The position numbers and the translations under genes are program-made. Positions 39,319 to 51,494 of a DNA stretch of 64,000 bases are shown piece after piece. The stretch is from positions 59,575,422 through 59,639,421 of the forward strand of contig CM019069.1 in the NCBI GenBank assembly GCA_009667805.1, written 5' to 3'. The notes under the pieces were generated by a model. That model saw only the letters and a list, made by a program, of their open reading frames with translations, did no database searches and was not told where the DNA came from. The stretch comes from Leptobrachium leishanense. Its lineage: Eukaryota; Chordata; Amphibia; Anura; Megophryidae. How positions within the stretch are numbered: position 1 is the stretch's first letter; every line of letters begins with the position of its first letter.

Positions 39319-40861
39319 CCCTTTCACTGCTGAGCCATTTCACCTCCGTGTGCTGAGCTAATTTTTACCGCTTTTGCTCATCATGTTTAAACGCGATTTG
39401 TCTCGTTTTACTATACAACCCAGACATATTATAGATATCCTTTAAGGCTGGGGTCAGACCAGCGCACTTTTAACGTGCGGTTAGGCGCACTTAATCACGG
39501 CCGCACTAGCAGCAAATGATGGGCAATGACGGCCAATATATGAAGTACGGTCGCACGAAAATCCGGCTGCGCAACGCAAGTGGAAAATGAACGCATTTTT
39601 TCGAGAACGCAGAACCGCTAGTACGGACGTACAGAGTGCGCTGCGTCCACTAGCGGCGTGTGTGCGTGATTTGGAGACGTCAGACCCTGCTCATGTCCGG
39701 CCAACATAACGTCCAGACAACCAAAGTTTCCTGGTTTGGATCCGTAAAAAATCACGCACAAAAATGCGCATCGTATGACCGTTTTCGCGTATTCCGTGAA
39801 AAAATACGTCAATGCATTCGGACGCACTTTTTTACGTTCGCGTGTAAAAATGCTTTCGTTTGACCCTAGCCTTATCAGGCAGACTCGGCAGAATCATAAT
39901 ATGTAATTATTATATGTATACGTCATGCCCTGCCTGTATATTATAACAAAAAATGCAATGAAATTAAAATTTTCAATTATCTACAGCGTGTAAAGTGTTT
40001 TTTTTTCACATTTTATCATCCGATCTTTTGCGTTCATATTTTATATATTGTGGCTTGTTAAAAAATTAGAAATGGGCACTCGTAACATTTTTTGGGGAAA
40101 ATTACGTAATTTTTAGTAAACCCCCATGGAAAAAAATCGTTAGTGCAGCATCATTGTTCACATTATATTTGAAATGGGAACAATATTGCTGCATTAATAA
40201 AAATAACACAGACAAAAAAACACGTTTTTTTTTATTATTATTTTAATACTTTTATTATTTGTTTCTTAATTTTAACATGGTCATGTTTGGTATCATTGGA
40301 AAGGCCATGCTCTAGCCTTTCAAATTACATCCAACATGACCCTCTAGCTGCCATTCAAAGGAACCCCCTATCTCCACCATGGGATTTCCTTAGGAAATCC
40401 CCGAGCGGCTAGGGGTTCCCTGGCTAACTGATGTCATCACGTCATGCACGATGACGTCAGGTGATGAGGAGGGACCCGGAGGTGGAGCTGCCATCCAAGA
40501 TGGCGGGCCCCAATGGATCTAGGCCGTGATACGGCGTCGAATGGGACACTCTCCCCTTTTAAGCGGTGCCTGCCTTTTCCCTCTAGCTCCTCCCGATCGG
40601 GAAGAAGAGGAATCCGAAAGGCCTTGGCAGATGGTCACCTGAAAATGAAGTCATTGCGCCCAACGCGATGATGTCATTTGCGTCGGGAGGGCCCATAAAA
40701 GCAGCGTCTGACTTCCTTGAAGTCAGAACGCTGCGGGACCCTGGAGCAGAGAGGTGAGTATCTCTCTGGCTCCCACCGAGTGGATGACGTGTGGGGAATG
40801 TCCTCCGCATACAGCAGGAGTCTATGAGGACGTTTCCCACACGACATCTGCAGTGAAGGGG
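39319..40861 (+). mobile_element. piggyBac-type non-autonomous element with a Harbinger-like MITE inside
   Basis: TTAA at 39315-39318 and at 40862-40865. Starts CCCTTTCACTGCTGAGCC and ends ATCTGCAGTGAAGGGG. Without the 426-bp MITE at 39446-39871 it is about 1.1 kb. Its AT-rich part (GTTAGTGCAGCATCATTGTT) and hairpin-rich GC part (GTTTGGTATCATTGGAAAGG) match 46319-47550 in the opposite orientation. No transposase frame. Confidence 0.85.
39446..39871. mobile_element. Harbinger-like MITE, 426 bp
   Basis: GGCTGGGGTCAGACC to GTTTGACCCTAGCC; flanks TAA and TTA. CpG-rich interior including the shared block AACATAACGTCCAGACAACC. It lies inside the piggyBac-type element 39319-40861, so it is the younger insertion. 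Confidence 0.85.
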
Positions 40862-41190
40862 TTAATATCTAACGAGAGCAAATTCAAAACATCATAGTAT
40901 GTTCCTTTCATGTTCTTTGCACTGACTTGCTAGTAGCTTATACTTCTAAAATGCAGGGAGAATGGATCAATTGATGAAAAAGGAGAGGACAAAGGGAGCT
41001 TAAATTGTGAAGCCCAAAAATAAAACAATAAAAAAAATAATGAAGACTAGAGTAGGTTAGCTGAAAAGGATCAGATGACTTGGGAAGAATTACATGTTCC
41101 AGAAAGGCGTTAACGTCTTGCTTAAAACTAAACCATGTCATGAGATAATCTTCCAAATACTAATAAAAATATTATCACTGACCACATCCC

Positions 41191-41640
41191 TAAAGGGACA
41201 CTACACAGTGTGACCACTTAATCTTGGCTGAGTGATCACACTGCTGTGAGATCTCTGCTCCCTCTCACCCCTCTGAGAGAAGGTTTGAGGGCTAAATCAG
41301 CCATCCAAATGCAGGGACCTAGTCCTGTCCTGAACATCAGCTCAGAGAGCCCTCAGCTAAGGTTTCCTGGGCTTGGAGTACTGTGGATACCAGCCCCATC
41401 CAATGATATCAAAGCCTTCCTGCATTGAGAGTCACTGGATTGGCTGTAGCACTGAGCTAGAAGCATGTCATATCCTGCAGGGCTCAAAAGTAGACCAGCA
41501 ATGCATTCAAATGAGTTTTAAAAGGAAACTGAAGGGTTAAAACGAGAGGGAGACGTGTGGAGGGGGTCAGGTCAGGAGGCGTAATTATTTAACCCCTGTG
41601 TGTCCTACCCCTCCTGTTTTAACCTTATAGTATCCCTTGA
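41191..41640. mobile_element. Kolobok/T2-like MITE (tentative)
   Basis: AAAGGGACACTACACAGTG at the left and TTATAGTATCCCTTGA at the right are inverted. The pattern resembles the abundant frog AAAGGGACACTATAG elements. Interior non-coding. Confidence 0.45.
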
Positions 41641-42328
41641 AGCTTGCATTTATTTACGTATCTGAAATTAAAAACCATTGCCGGCGGCAAAGCCCAATAG
41701 ATTTATGCTGCGGTCACGTAACGCTTCCTGCTTGTTGCGTAAAGAAAACTCTTTATTCAAACTAGTTACTAGACCATGGTAAAGGGCAGCCTTTGTCAAT
41801 CTACACAACAGGATCCTGTGAGATATTGACTTGAAGGAATATCTCCTCACCAGAGGCTATGAAACATAATACCAGCATATTCTGAGTTTCCCTGAATTAG
41901 ATGATCTTAAATAATAGTTTAATAATTCATTGTTCAATACAGGTACCTTTTAGATGTTTCTACAAAACACTACCAAGTGGGATACACTATACCTTGACAT
42001 TCGTACAAGAAATCTTCCAAGTTCCATACATCTTTCCGCGTTATTTTTAATTAATTTACTATTTAATTTGGCTTAGATTTTCCAACAGTACGATAGTCCC
42101 TGCATTCTCTGTTTAATTTTTTCATTCCTATGTTAATGTCGACTGACCGACTGCTTACCGGAGATGACACTATTTTAAGAGGTCCCAAGCTAATTTCAAA
42201 TATATGAGTCCCTTCTTTTTATGTAAAATGCAAACAATCACCCCCTAATAAATTGTTGAATTAAATATTTAATTAAAAATATTTAACACCTGGATTTATT
42301 TAAAATAAAAAAAAGATTCCCCTTCCAG

Positions 42329-42459
42329 CAGGAATGTCAAACTCTAGCACCCCCTCCCCTAATGTTGATGGCCTGCAATTCCCAGAATTCTTTACATGTA
42401 ATAGATGGCAAGAGAATCATGGGAGTTGTAGTTCAGAAGGCCAGAGTTTAAAAGCTCTG
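42329..42459. mobile_element. hAT-type MITE
   Basis: CAGGAATGTCAAACTCTAG followed by ATTCCCAGAATTCTTT and ATGGGAGTTGTAGTT; same family as 20026-20160, right end degraded. A Harbinger-like MITE follows directly. Confidence 0.6.
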
Positions 42460-42464
42460 TGTTA

Positions 42465-42891
42465 GGCTGGGGTCAGACTAACGCATTTTTAACGTATGTT
42501 TAGGGGCACTTAATCACGGCCGTGGTAGCAGCAAATGACGGGCAATGACGGTCAATATACAAAGTACAGCCGCACTAAAGTTCGGCCGCTCAACTCAAGT
42601 GGCAAACGAACGCATTTTTTCGAGAACGTCAAACCGCTAGTACAGACGTATAGAGTGCGCTGCGCCCGCATAGCGGCGTGTGTGCGTGATTAGGAGACAT
42701 CAGACGCTGCTCATGTCCGGCCAACATAACGTCCAGACACCCAAAGTTTCCTGGTTTGGATCTGTAAAAAATCACGCACGTAAATGCGCATCGTATGACC
42801 ATTTTCGCGCATTCCGTGAAAAAATACGTCAATGCGTTCGGACGCACTTTTTGATGGTCGCTGCGAATAATGCGTTCGTTTGACCCTAGTC
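42465..42891. mobile_element. Harbinger-like MITE, 427 bp
   Basis: GGCTGGGGTCAGACTAACGC to GTTTGACCCTAGTC; flanks TTA and TAA. Interior highly similar to 39446-39871. Confidence 0.85.
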
Positions 42892-43541
42892 TAAGAGTTT
42901 CCCTGAAAGAGGAATTACACAATGTTCTTGGTAGATTTATTACTATTTGTATTTGTTTGGGATGACAACACACACACGAATGCAGTGATGTATATGTTTG
43001 GAGTTTTGGTGTGTAAACGAGATTGAATTCTGAGTGGTTTGCACTGCGAGCCACTGATGTTTGGGTGTTACTCAACTGCAAATGTCAAATAATTCAGTAA
43101 TCAAGGTTACCCCAATCCACCGATCACACGTAATGCATTTAAAATGAAAATATTAAAGGGACACGCTAATTAAATTGTAATTCGTCTTCCTGGGCAGTTC
43201 TGCAGATTATTTTTTATTATTATTAATTTATTTTAGGTGAAAATACATTTTCTCCCTCTGCGTCAGACTGCTCCTCACCTTCAGCTCATGGCTTCTAATA
43301 TGTGAAAGTCCCTGCAGCTATCTAACACAATTTGCATATGTTCATACCTTGCTTTCTGTGCGCTGCACAACGTGCACATTATACGAACTTTGTATGCAAA
43401 TGCCATAGCTACTACGCAGAATGATGGATTGGTGCTATGCGCGCACAGGGGTCAAGTCCTAAAAAAATAAGTGTAGGAACTCACCATTTCTGTACATTCA
43501 GGTCTCAAAGATTAATGGGAGCAGCAGCAGCTGCAGCCCTT

Positions 43542-45310
43542 CTTTATTTATTTATTTATCTATAAAGGATTTTACCAGAAAGGATACATTGAGATTTCTC
43601 TCATTTTCAAGTATGTCCTGGATTCAAGAGCATTGAAATTTTACAGTTGTTACAGAAATACAAAGTAATAAATGCAAGATATTAAAAACAAAACACAAAT
43701 ATACAGATTAACACGGAAAATAAATATGTAAGTAATATAGTTACTATGTTACATGTTTACAGGTGCATTCTGTACCGAGGTATGCTAGTAAGGAGCTCTT
43801 GAGTGACTTAAGACTGGGGGAAGATTTGATGGTGTCTGGGAGGTTATTCCATAACTGCGGTGCTCTGTAGGAAAATGAGGATCGAGCCACTTTCTTTTTG
43901 TATTGTGGTATTGCAAGTAAGGTGCAGGTCCTGGATCGGAGATTATAGGATGAGGGAACTGCTAGGGGAAGCAGCCTATTCAGGTAGGGTGGCAGCTTCC
44001 CAGAGAAGCTCTTAAACACTAGGTTGGAAAGATGAAGGGTGCGTCTAGATTCCAGCGACGGCCAGTTTAGTTCTTTTAACATGTCACAATGGTGGGTCAT
44101 GTAGTTACATTGTAGCACAAAGCGGCAGAATGAGTTATACAATGTAGTAAGTTTCTGAATGTGTGTTTGTGGGGCGGCTGCATACACTACATATCCGTAT
44201 TCAATAGCCGGCATAAGCATTTGTTGTACAATTTGCTTTCTTACCGTGGGGCTCAGGCAGGATTTGTTTCTGTACAGGGCTCCTAGTTTGGGGTAAAGTT
44301 TAGATGAGAGTTTTTCTATGTGGGGGCCAAAGGATAGATTTGGGTCTAACCACATACCTAGATATTTGAGAGAAGTGACTGTGGTCAGCGTGCCTTTTGA
44401 TTTTGTCCTGACATGTAGATGGGGATTTTGCAGTTTATGTAGTTTAGGTGCTGTGCCAAAGAGCATTGTAACAGTTTTGTCAGTATTTAGAAAAGTTTGT
44501 TATCTGTGATCCACTTTTCTTCCTCTGTGATTTGGTCTTGCAGCACGGCCTCCAGCTGTGGGAGATCTTGTTTGCTGGTATAGATTACGGTGTCATCTGC
44601 ATACATGTGTACAGTTGAGGCTTTGCAGACGTTGGGCAGATTATTTATGAATAATGTGAATAGCAGGGGGCCGAGTATTGAGCCTTGGGGTACTCCGCAC
44701 GTGACTGGGAGGGGGAGGGAGGAGCTGCCAGAGATGGACACATGTTGCGATTGGTTGGATACATATGATTCAAACCAGGTTAGCGTGTTATCACCAATAC
44801 CAGAGTTTTTAAGTTTTTGTATCAAGATGCCATGGTCTACTGTGTCAAAGGGCTTGGCAAAATCAAGAAAGATGGCTCCAGTTAGGTCTCCTTGTTCCAT
44901 GCCAGCTTGGGTATCATTGCAAACGTTTAAAAGGGCGGTTGTAGTTGAGTGATTTGGACGAAAGCCGGATTGATCCGGGGTTAAATAGTTTGAAGATTGA
45001 TAATAATCACGTAATTGTGTGTACACGCATTTTTCCAAAATTTTTGACATAACAGGGAGCAATGAGATTGGACGGTAGTTGGATACCAAAGTACTGTCAC
45101 CACTTTTATGGATAGGTACCACTCTCGCAGTCTTCCATAGTTTGGGTATGTATCCAGTTGCCAGTGATTCATTGATGAGTGTTGCGACAGGTTTTCCAAT
45201 TGCTGGAGCACTGATTTTCAGCAGCATTGCTGGGATTTGATCAGGTCCAGATTGGTGTTTCATTTTTTGATTACGGAGCAGTTTAGTAACTACACTCTCT
45301 TTATGCATGA
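43542..45310 (-). mobile_element. 5'-truncated L2/CR1/Rex1-type LINE
   Basis: Minus-strand non-LTR retrotransposon whose 3' end is the (ATAA)n tail at 43542-43560, preceded by a short 3'UTR (to 43743) and the RT ORF. The endonuclease and ORF1 are missing, as usual for truncated insertions. Its last 65 bp are shared with the SINE at 14345 and 63122, and a solo 3' end of it lies next to abi2 exon 2. Confidence 0.9.
43744..45308 (-). pseudogene. LINE reverse transcriptase with one clear frameshift
   Basis: Two abutting frames make up most of an RT. The N-terminal part (45308-44487, 273 residues) has the fingers and palm motifs: SGPDQIPAMLL, NYRPISLLPVMSKILEK, SGFRPNHST, FLDFAKPFDTVDH, TCGVPQGSILGPLLFTLFIN and the catalytic MYADDTVIY. 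The C-terminal part (44466-43744, 240 residues) has LKYLGMWLDPNLSF (thumb region) and ends LGTECTCKHVT. The frames appear separated by a single-base loss at about 44480 after WITDNKLF; no stop otherwise interrupts about 510 codons. This suggests a fairly young insertion. Clade assignment (Jockey superfamily, L2/CR1/Rex1) is by motif style. Confidence 0.88.
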
Positions 45311-45808
45311 GAATGCCATTCCTCCGGCAAACACTGAGAAATTGTCATTCCCATGCCTTCCCAATGTACTTAAATCCAGGAAAAACCCTTAAATATAGAC
45401 GGCTTTATAAAATTGGTGTCTATATAGAAAGATATTGCACCTCCCAGTATATCAACCAAAAGGGAACCAAGTTCCTCCTGCTAAAATACTGAGAAAACTG
45501 CGGTCCCTTACATTTCCTGCAGGACATGACTCCTGGTGCACGCACAGAACCAATCCATTGGCTCTTGTCTCCAAGAACGCTGCTGCAAGCATTGGAGACA
45601 GGATGATGTCAGCATGCAGAAGGAGTTGACACCATTGGTGATCGATCTGGTGACCAGCAGGCGGGGTTTATTAAAATCCTGTGTGACTGGTGACACTTGT
45701 GCTGGAGGAGGAATACTCCAAAACAGGAACTGAGGGGGGGGGGGTCATTCCATGCTGCCTGGCCACTTTAAAAAGCTCAAGTGTTCATGGTGTACATTGT
45801 CCCTCTAA

Positions 45809-46243
45809 GGCTGGGGTCAGACGAACGCAGTGCGAACGTGCATTTAGGCACATTTTATTACGGCCGTGGTAGCAGCAAATGACGTCCAACTCAGGCCCAC
45901 ACACGAAGTACGGCCGCACGAAAATTCGACCGCTCAACGCAAGCGGCAAACGAATGCATTTTCGCAAGAACGTCGAACCGCTAGTACTGACGTACAGAGT
46001 GCGCTACATCTGCTGCGTCTGCATAGCGGCGTGTGTGCGTGATTAGGAGACGTCAGACGCTGCTCATGTCCGGCCATCATAACGTCCAGACACCTAAAGT
46101 TTCCTGGTTTGGATCCATAAAAATCATGGCCGAAATTGTGCATCATATGATCGCTATCGCGTCTTCCGTGACAAAATACGTTCGGACGCATCGACACACT
46201 TTTTGACGGTAGACGTGAAAAATGCGTTCGTCTGACCCTAGCC
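45809..46243. mobile_element. Harbinger-like MITE, 435 bp
   Basis: GGCTGGGGTCAGACGAACGC to GTCTGACCCTAGCC, flanked by TAA on both sides. The interior carries the CCATCATAACGTCCAGACAC block shared with its siblings. Confidence 0.87.
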
Positions 46244-46318
46244 TAATATGCTTTATGGTTTGTTTCTAGTGTGTATTTTAAAGACATATATTGGCTTTTG
46301 ATACCTTGGATACTTTAA

Positions 46319-47550
46319 CCACTTCGATGCGGAGGACGCGCTCAGCGCGTCCTCCGCATGGCTGCTGGTGTGCTGAGCACGCGCTGAGCTCGTCCTCACT
46401 TTGGGGTCAGCGTTCGGCCGAGTTCCGGCCGATCGCTGGCCCCCCCGGTGTGGGCTGACATCCTCAATGTCAGCCCAGCATCCGGAACCGCCGCCAGTGA
46501 AATTAGGTGTCATCGCGGCAGCGCGATGACACCTAATTCAGGCGCCCCCCCCCCGCATGTGCGGAGGAGGCGCCTGAAAGGGAGGGGGGGAGGTCCTTCG
46601 GACCTCTCTCCCTCCCGATCGGCGGCGTAGTGGGGGTTAACCCAGGCACCATTTGGAAGGGCACAGCCTGCCCTTCCAAATGGTGCCTGGCATTAACCCC
46701 TGGGGAGCTGGATCGCGAATTGGCGCTGAAAAGCGCCGGTTCGTGATCCTTTCCCGGAGCTGGCTGACATCTTGGATGTCGGCCAAGCCTCCGGGAACTC
46801 CCCCTGAGGACTGGCGTCATCGTGCATAGCACGATGACGCCAGTCCTAGAGTTAACCCCTAACTGCCACCAACGGTGGAGATAGGGAGTTCCAATGAACT
46901 CCCTATCTCCCGATCCGTGGCAGCTAGGGGTTAAAGTTTGGTATGGTTGGATCGGCCAGAGCATGGCCGTTCCAACGATACCAAACACTACTGTGAAAAA
47001 AGTTTTTTAAAAAAAATAAAAAATAAAAATAAAAATATATTTAAAAAAAAATTATAAAAAAAAATAAACATTTTTTTTTCTTTTTTTTGGTTCGTTAATG
47101 CAGCAATATTGTTCCCATTTCAATTATAATGTGAACAATGATGCTGCACTAACGATTTTTGTATGCGGTGCGTTTGTTAAATATCGTGTAATTTTCCCCA
47201 AAAAAAAATGTAACGAGACCCCATCTCTAATTTTTTTAACAAGCGCACCCCATACAAAATATAACCGCAATTGCTCGCATGTTAAAATGTGAAAAAAAAC
47301 ACTTTACACGTTGTAAATTATTGAAAATACATATTTTATTGCATTTTGTGTTATAATATACAGACATGACATAACGTATACATATAATAATGACATATTA
47401 TGAATCTACCGAGTCTGACGGAAAGAACGATATATAATATGTCTGGGTCATATACTAAAATAAGCCTTCAAAACACATTTAAACATGATGAGCAAAACCG
47501 GTAAAAATGACCTCAGCACAGAGGCGGGAAAAGCCTCAGCAGCGAAAGGG
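46319..47550 (-). mobile_element. piggyBac-type non-autonomous element with a chain of hairpins
   Basis: TTAA at 46315-46318 and at 47551-47554. Starts CCACTTCGATGCGGAGG; the right end AGCAGCGAAAGGG is the reverse of the left end of 39319-40861. The left 670 bp are a GC-rich run of consecutive hairpins. The right 560 bp are AT-rich and match the sibling element (GTTCCCATTTCAATTATAAT). No ORF of note. Confidence 0.87.
46328..46985. repeat. chain of about 11-12 consecutive hairpins
   Basis: Successive near-perfect inverted repeats, some with tiny spacers. Examples: 46331-46361 (GGAGGACGCGC with GCGCGTCCTCC), 46447-46473, 46503-46538 (AGGTGTCATCGCG with CGCGATGACACCT), 46641-46691 (CCAGGCACCATTTGGAAGG with its complement), 46810-46850 (AGGACTGGCGTCATCGTGC with its complement), 46853-46936 (nested), and 46938-46985. 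Together they fill the GC-rich half of the element. Confidence 0.9.
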
Positions 47551-48120
47551 TTAAAGTGTTAAGATACAGTTTTCATTCTCTGATTGTTCTTCAGTAGCAG
47601 AGGAAATGCTACTTGGTCCCATGAAAGAAAATTCCATTTATTATGCCACATTTTTTGTTTGTAATTTTGACACATAAGAAAAACTAAATTTCAATAAGAG
47701 CTGTCATTTTACTGGGGAAAAAAAGTGAAGTTTTGCGTCATAATCTGGTACATTAGGACGCTTTAAAGAAAACCATATCGAAGAAATAGATGGTGGCTCA
47801 ATATAACTTTGCATGTATAATTCATAATTATATAATATATTCTATTTGATTCTCTTATATAGTTTTCCCCCTTGTCATTAATGCTATAAAATGTCATTTT
47901 AGACAAAAAAGTCACTTTTCTTTCATGTTTTGAAAGTTGACAAATCTAATAAATTTGTAATCTGGTCATGCATGTGCTTTATAAGGGATTCACGTACTTT
48001 ATCCAATTTAGCATCAGCTTAAATATTTCATACGTGTGCATGGAACAACTGTAGCATTAGGCAATTTCAAATACCATGCGAAGGCTTTAAATCATTGATC
48101 ACTGCTCCTGCCCTGTTTAA

Positions 48121-48546
48121 GGCTGGGGTCAGACCAGCGCACTTTTAACGTGCGTTCTAGCGCACTTAATTACGGCCGCACTAGCAGCAAATGACGGGCA
48201 ATGACGGCCAATATACGAAGTACGGTCGCACGAAAGTCCGGCCGCGCAACGCAAGTGGAAAATGAACGCATTTTTTCGAGAACGCAGAACCTCTAGTATG
48301 GACGTACAGAGTGTGCTGCTCCTGCTAGCGGTGTGTGTGTGTGATTTGGAGACGTCAGACCCTGCTCGTGTCCGGCCAACATAACGTCCAGACACCCAAA
48401 GTTTCCTGGTTTGGATACGTAAAAAATCACGCACGAAACTGCGCATCGTATGACCGTTGTCGCGTATTCCGTGAAAAAATACGTCAATGCGTTCGGACGC
48501 ACTTTTTTACGTTCGCGTGTAAAAATGCTTTCGTTTGACCCTAGCC
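48121..48546. mobile_element. Harbinger-like MITE, 426 bp
   Basis: GGCTGGGGTCAGACCAGCGC to GTTTGACCCTAGCC; flanks TAA and TTA. Very close to 39446-39871 throughout. Confidence 0.85.
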
Positions 48547-48997
48547 TTATACGCAAAAAAAAGAAGAAAATGGGACTGCAGGGTTGGACTACAATTCAGA
48601 TGTCGTTGGAGTACACCTGCCATTATCTTCAAAATGGCCCAAATTTGATGAAGACAATGATCATCTAGAAGGAGAAGAGGCAGCGTTGCCCACTCCAAGA
48701 TAAAACGGTAATATATAAGTTAAAGTGAATGAAAGAGGTTTACCCTAGAAATTGGGAAATTCAACTGGCTGTCAGAGAATTTAGCATCCAAATCACCAAA
48801 CCGAATATGTCAGAATTAAATTAACCCAATCAATCTTAATACAATCTGCAAGAAATCAGATCGATTCGGCTTTATTCATGACTGGGAAAAATTCCGTTCG
48901 CCATGCAATGCAAAATCCCCAATCCTAATCATAAAACAAACAGAGATAGTAACCCTAACCATAATTGTAAAAAAAAAGTAGAAATAGTAAACCCTAA

Positions 48998-49422
48998 GGC
49001 TAGGGTCAGACTAACGCATTTTTCACGTTGTCCGTGAAAATGTGCGTTCGAAGAATGGACGTATTTTTTCACGGAATACGCAATAGCGGTCATACGATGC
49101 GCAGTTTCATCCGTGATTTTGTACGGATCATCAATAAAACACTTCTTGCATCTGGACGTTATGTTGGCCGGACATTAGCAGCGTCTGATGTCTCCAATTC
49201 ACGCACACACGCCTCTAGCGGACGCAGCGCACTCTGTACGTCAGTACTAGTGGTTTAACGTTCTCGAAAAAATGCGTTCATTTTCCACTTGCGTTGCGCA
49301 GCCGGACTTTTGTGCGACCGTACTTCGTATATTGGCCGTCATTGCCCGGCATCTGCTGCTAGTGCGGCCGTGATTAAGTGCGCCAGAACGCGCGTTCGCA
49401 CTGCCTCAGTCTGACCCTAGCC
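48998..49422. mobile_element. Harbinger-like MITE, 425 bp, inverted orientation
   Basis: GGCTAGGGTCAGACTAACGC to GTCTGACCCTAGCC; flanks TAA and TTA. The interior block reads CTGGACGTTATGTTGGCCGG, the reverse of its neighbours. Flanked by short runs of CCCTAA-like words (49503-49523). Confidence 0.85.
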
Positions 49423-49884
49423 TTAATGAACCATAACCTTAAAAGTAACACTATCCCTAAAAAAAGTAACTCTAAACATAGCACTAATCCTATCTCTAGG
49501 AGTAACCCTAACCCTAACCCTAAAAGTAGTCTTAAACATAAAAGTAACCACTTTAACCTCTTCACTAACAAGCAATGTTTGTTGAAATTTTTTCACCATA
49601 ACATTTATTTGAAGCATGGGATGTGACTTTAACAATTAAATTTAGGGTGAAATAGAAGTTTCACACAAAAACAGTTTTTCTGAGCTAGTAAAAATCTTTA
49701 AATAATGCTAATTTGCTGATTTTAAATTTTTCATGTAATTGTTTCTCCTTTACAGAAATGTTGAAATTTAAGATTCTGAGCTCTACAGTGGATGGTGTCC
49801 CTTATTGAACACAATTTCAAACCGGTCTGCATTATTATCATACAGGCAGAAATGGCTTTTGTGTCAGATACAATAACTGTGATA

Positions 49885-50340
49885 AATTCCGCAGCACTTT
49901 ACAAGATCAGTGTACAAGGAGTTGATACATTAGAATACCACACAAGGATGATATGACCGGATTCAGGGGGACCCAGTTCCCAAGGGAACTCACAATCCAT
50001 GAGATGTACAAGTATTTTGTGAGGTAGGCGCATCCATATCATTAGGTGTCTTGCCCAAGGAAATACGCTGGTGGTGGTTTCTGAGTGTGATTGGGTCGCT
50101 TTTCCATGATTGTAGATCAGCGACCTGGTGGTTAGATTGAACCCACTTCCCATAAAGTCGAGACTTTCTTCTCCACAGTTGTATTGGAGGGATGTGCTGA
50201 ATGGTATTTTGACTTGCTTCTCCACGGTCGAAGGGCAGAGACGTTACCACTGGACTCCACAGCCGATATTGTGTGGTAGGCAAGTATGTACTGTTAGGTG
50301 TCTTGCCCAAGGACACTTACTGGAGAGGTGCTCTTGGAAG
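49885..50340 (-). mobile_element. composite SINE/LINE-tail fragments
   Basis: A GCAGCACTTTACAAGATCAG tail piece is followed by two copies of the V-SINE-like central block (TTAGGTGTCTTGCCCAAGGA at 50042 and 50296). The second continues into ACTTACTGGAGAGGTGCTCT as in the SINE at 14345. Rearranged and decayed. Confidence 0.6.
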
Positions 50341-51494
50341 CTTTTATTCTCCGTACAGGACTCAAAAAATATAATTTTCACCCTCGGCTGCAGCAAGTGA
50401 TAAATGAGATGTGGAGAGTGCTAACCCACCTCTGCATGTTAAACACAGCTGTCAGTGGGTCAGGACGCTGCACACACTAGGGAAGTGTCCATGTGAAGCA
50501 CTCAGAGCAGAGCTTCTCTGTAACAGTGAATTTGTGACAGCTACAACCAAAGCAGCACATCACCCTTGTGGTGACACTTTATATTGCATGTACCAGATTT
50601 AGAGAGTAGAAATGCTCTGACCTGTCGTGATAGATTTTGGGGTTACTTTTGCTAAACCTCATAGTTGTCTTCTGGAAGTGAAAGTTACATTTGGTGGTCT
50701 AAAGCTGATGATGTGATTGTGTGATCGAAAACTGGTAAAGGATTTTGTACCATGTTCCTACAACATACTTATGATCAGAGATCAAGTCATAAAAAAGAGT
50801 GTGGGAGTTCAACAAGATTTCTCTCCTCCAATTAGCAGTTATAATCTCACACTTAACACAAACACTCATTCAAATCTGATATATTTATGTGTATATATAT
50901 ATATAATATATATATATGGATTCTATAAAAATACATGATGAATCAAATATTTATTGTGCCTTAACAAGGAAACATATGACTGAGTACAGGTTTTATAGTG
51001 GGTGGGACCAATGGGAACTGCATTCCCAACCATTCCCTCTGGACCTGACCCCTGCTTATGATCCACCTACATACATGGTATGTCCATAAGAAGTGGTTGG
51101 GACACTTTGGTCACATTTATATGTAGATTTTGCTGGCCTGGGGTTCTGTTCAGTTGTTGACAACTTTTCTAAATAGTTGGAATTGTTGCCGTTCCCTTTA
51201 GAGTGTAAGCTCCTTAGGGAGCAGGGCCCAATTTACCTCATTTCTGTATAACCATGTACTACCCTAAATTTTGATAAGTTGACCTGCTCAGAAGGGTCCA
51301 ATAATAGAACTGAAACTACTGCCTCAAATAAAAGCCCCTTTCCATACCGAGCTTCCTGTGACTGGATTTCTCCTTCTCGATGGGCCACACGAGGGGGACA
51401 TGGACTGCTGACGTATATATTGGCAGTCTGGTGGATAGTCAGCATTCCATGTCAGAAAAAAATTGTACCAATGTGCAAGTAATGTGCATATAAT

